A stretch of DNA of 64,000 nucleotides from Hahella sp. HNIBRBA332 (GTDB lineage: Bacteria; Pseudomonadota; Gammaproteobacteria; Pseudomonadales; Oleiphilaceae). The stretch is from positions 6,718,501 through 6,782,500 of the forward strand of contig NZ_CP132203.1 in assembly GCF_030719035.1 (NCBI RefSeq), read 5' to 3'. The translations under genes and the position numbers were made by a program. The notes under the pieces are model-generated. The model searched no databases, was not told the DNA's origin, and saw only the letters and a program-made list of their open reading frames with translations. Each line of letters starts with the position of its first letter. Positions within the stretch are counted from its first letter, which is position 1. Positions 63,388 through 64,000 of the stretch are shown one piece after another.

Positions 63388-64000
63388 ATGTGGCAGGCGA
63401 TAAAAGACTTTTTTAATGAACGCGGAGAAGAACTCGGCGATTACGTGGGAGGTGGTTTTTTGGCTAAATTGATTGGCGGCGCTCTGGGCGTTTATTTAGT
63501 CGTCGCATTGTTTGTGGGCTGGTACTGGAGTGACGAACCGGAGCTGTTTGAGGTGGGCCCCAACGCGAGAAGTGTGGTGACGGACCAGAACCGCCCGCTG
63601 GTGGTTGGCAGCACGACCACGGCGACGCTTATCACTCTGGTTGATACGTTACTGGAAAAGCCCGGTGGTTATATTTCCAACGATGTATTCCCTCCCGGCT
63701 TGTGGCTGGACAACATCTCCCATTGGGAATATGGCGTGCTGGTGCAAGTGAGAGATCTGAGCCGCGCCTTGCGTAAAGATATCAGCCGTTCACAGAGTCA
63801 GTCGACGGAAGACCGTGATCTGACAGTGGCGGAACCTCAGTTTAACTTTGACAGTCGTTCCTGGGTGATTCCCTCCACGGAAGATGAATACCGTCGTGGA
63901 TTGAAAGCGCTACGCAGCTACCTGAACCGCTTGTCTGATCCGAACAAACCTGACGCCCAGTTTTACGCCCGTGCAGACAACCTGCGCAACTGGCTGTCTG
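63388..64000 (+). CDS. DUF2333 family membrane protein (3' end outside window)
   Basis: The gene starts at ATG 63388, with GAGGAG at 63371-63376, and stays open to the end; 204 codons are visible. A short N-terminal amphipathic segment precedes one transmembrane helix (~30-50, GGALGVYLVVALFVGWYW). The periplasmic part holds GGYISNDVFPPGLWLDNISHWEYG, followed by QVRDLSRALRKDISRSQSQS, typical of DUF2333. It lies 38 bp after the LapD-like gene, so co-transcription is likely. The function is unknown. Confidence 0.85.
   Translation, partial: MWQAIKDFFNERGEELGDYVGGGFLAKLIGGALGVYLVVALFVGWYWSDEPELFEVGPNARSVVTDQNRPLVVGSTTTATLITLVDTLLEKPGGYISNDVFPPGLWLDNISHWEYGVLVQVRDLSRALRKDISRSQSQSTEDRDLTVAEPQFNFDSRSWVIPSTEDEYRRGLKALRSYLNRLSDPNKPDAQFYARADNLRNWLS

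Noticed and set aside
1..64000. tRNA genes, integrases, transposases or attachment sites
   Set aside because: None seen on either strand; the pigment cluster shows no mobile-element border in this window.

Overview
The window comes from a marine gammaproteobacterium, most likely Hahella (H. chejuensis or a close relative). The basis is a complete prodigiosin (pig/hap) cluster containing a HapK-type gene, the conserved gammaproteobacterial block aroQ-accB-accC-prmA-DUF3426-dusB-fis-purH-purD, and moderately high-GC coding DNA rich in c-di-GMP signalling genes. The species name is inferred from gene content and not from a database search.

Layout. (1) 1-8727: the 3' part of a giant surface protein. 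It has thirteen near-identical 300-bp Ig-like repeats, five cadherin-like repeats, calcium-binding-type Asp-rich repeats and a GlyGly-CTERM-like tail, fused in frame to an outer-membrane beta-barrel. (2) 8903-12169: an RstA/RstB-like two-component system and an outer-membrane protein; both promoter regions carry phased direct repeats. (3) 12237-14867: an accessory stretch with a DUF2239 protein, a small ATP-dependent RNA-ligase-like protein, a release-factor-like protein that has lost GGQ, and a small membrane protein. (4) 14974-37999, all on the minus strand: the prodigiosin cluster in the order pigA, a DoxX-like gene, pigB, C, D, E, F, G, H, I, J, K, L, M, N. (5) 38385-45653: dapA behind a leader-peptide/terminator arrangement, a lipoprotein built of PGPDGxWxTxDD repeats, a REC-REC-GGDEF regulator, an EamA transporter, an msrC-like GAF protein, a small lipoprotein and a KaiB-like protein. 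(6) 45577-49368: a 1263-residue PAS/GAF/GGDEF/EAL/REC protein overlapping the KaiB-like gene. (7) 49586-59125: the housekeeping block. (8) 59467-64000: a diguanylate cyclase, a LapD-like degenerate GGDEF/EAL receptor and a DUF2333 protein cut by the window end.

In the prodigiosin cluster one branch (PigI, PigG, PigA, PigJ, PigH, PigM, PigF, PigN) builds the bipyrrole MBC from proline, malonate and serine. The other (PigD, PigE, PigB) builds the monopyrrole MAP. PigC joins the two, and PigL activates the carrier proteins.

The most unusual items are the GGQ-less release-factor-like protein close to an RNA ligase, the GlyGly-CTERM/beta-barrel fusion, the internally duplicated sensor of the histidine kinase, the PGPDG-repeat lipoprotein, the dapA leader peptide overlapping a terminator, and the symmetric control region upstream of pigA. 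I saw no tRNA, rRNA, CRISPR array, insertion sequence or phage gene.
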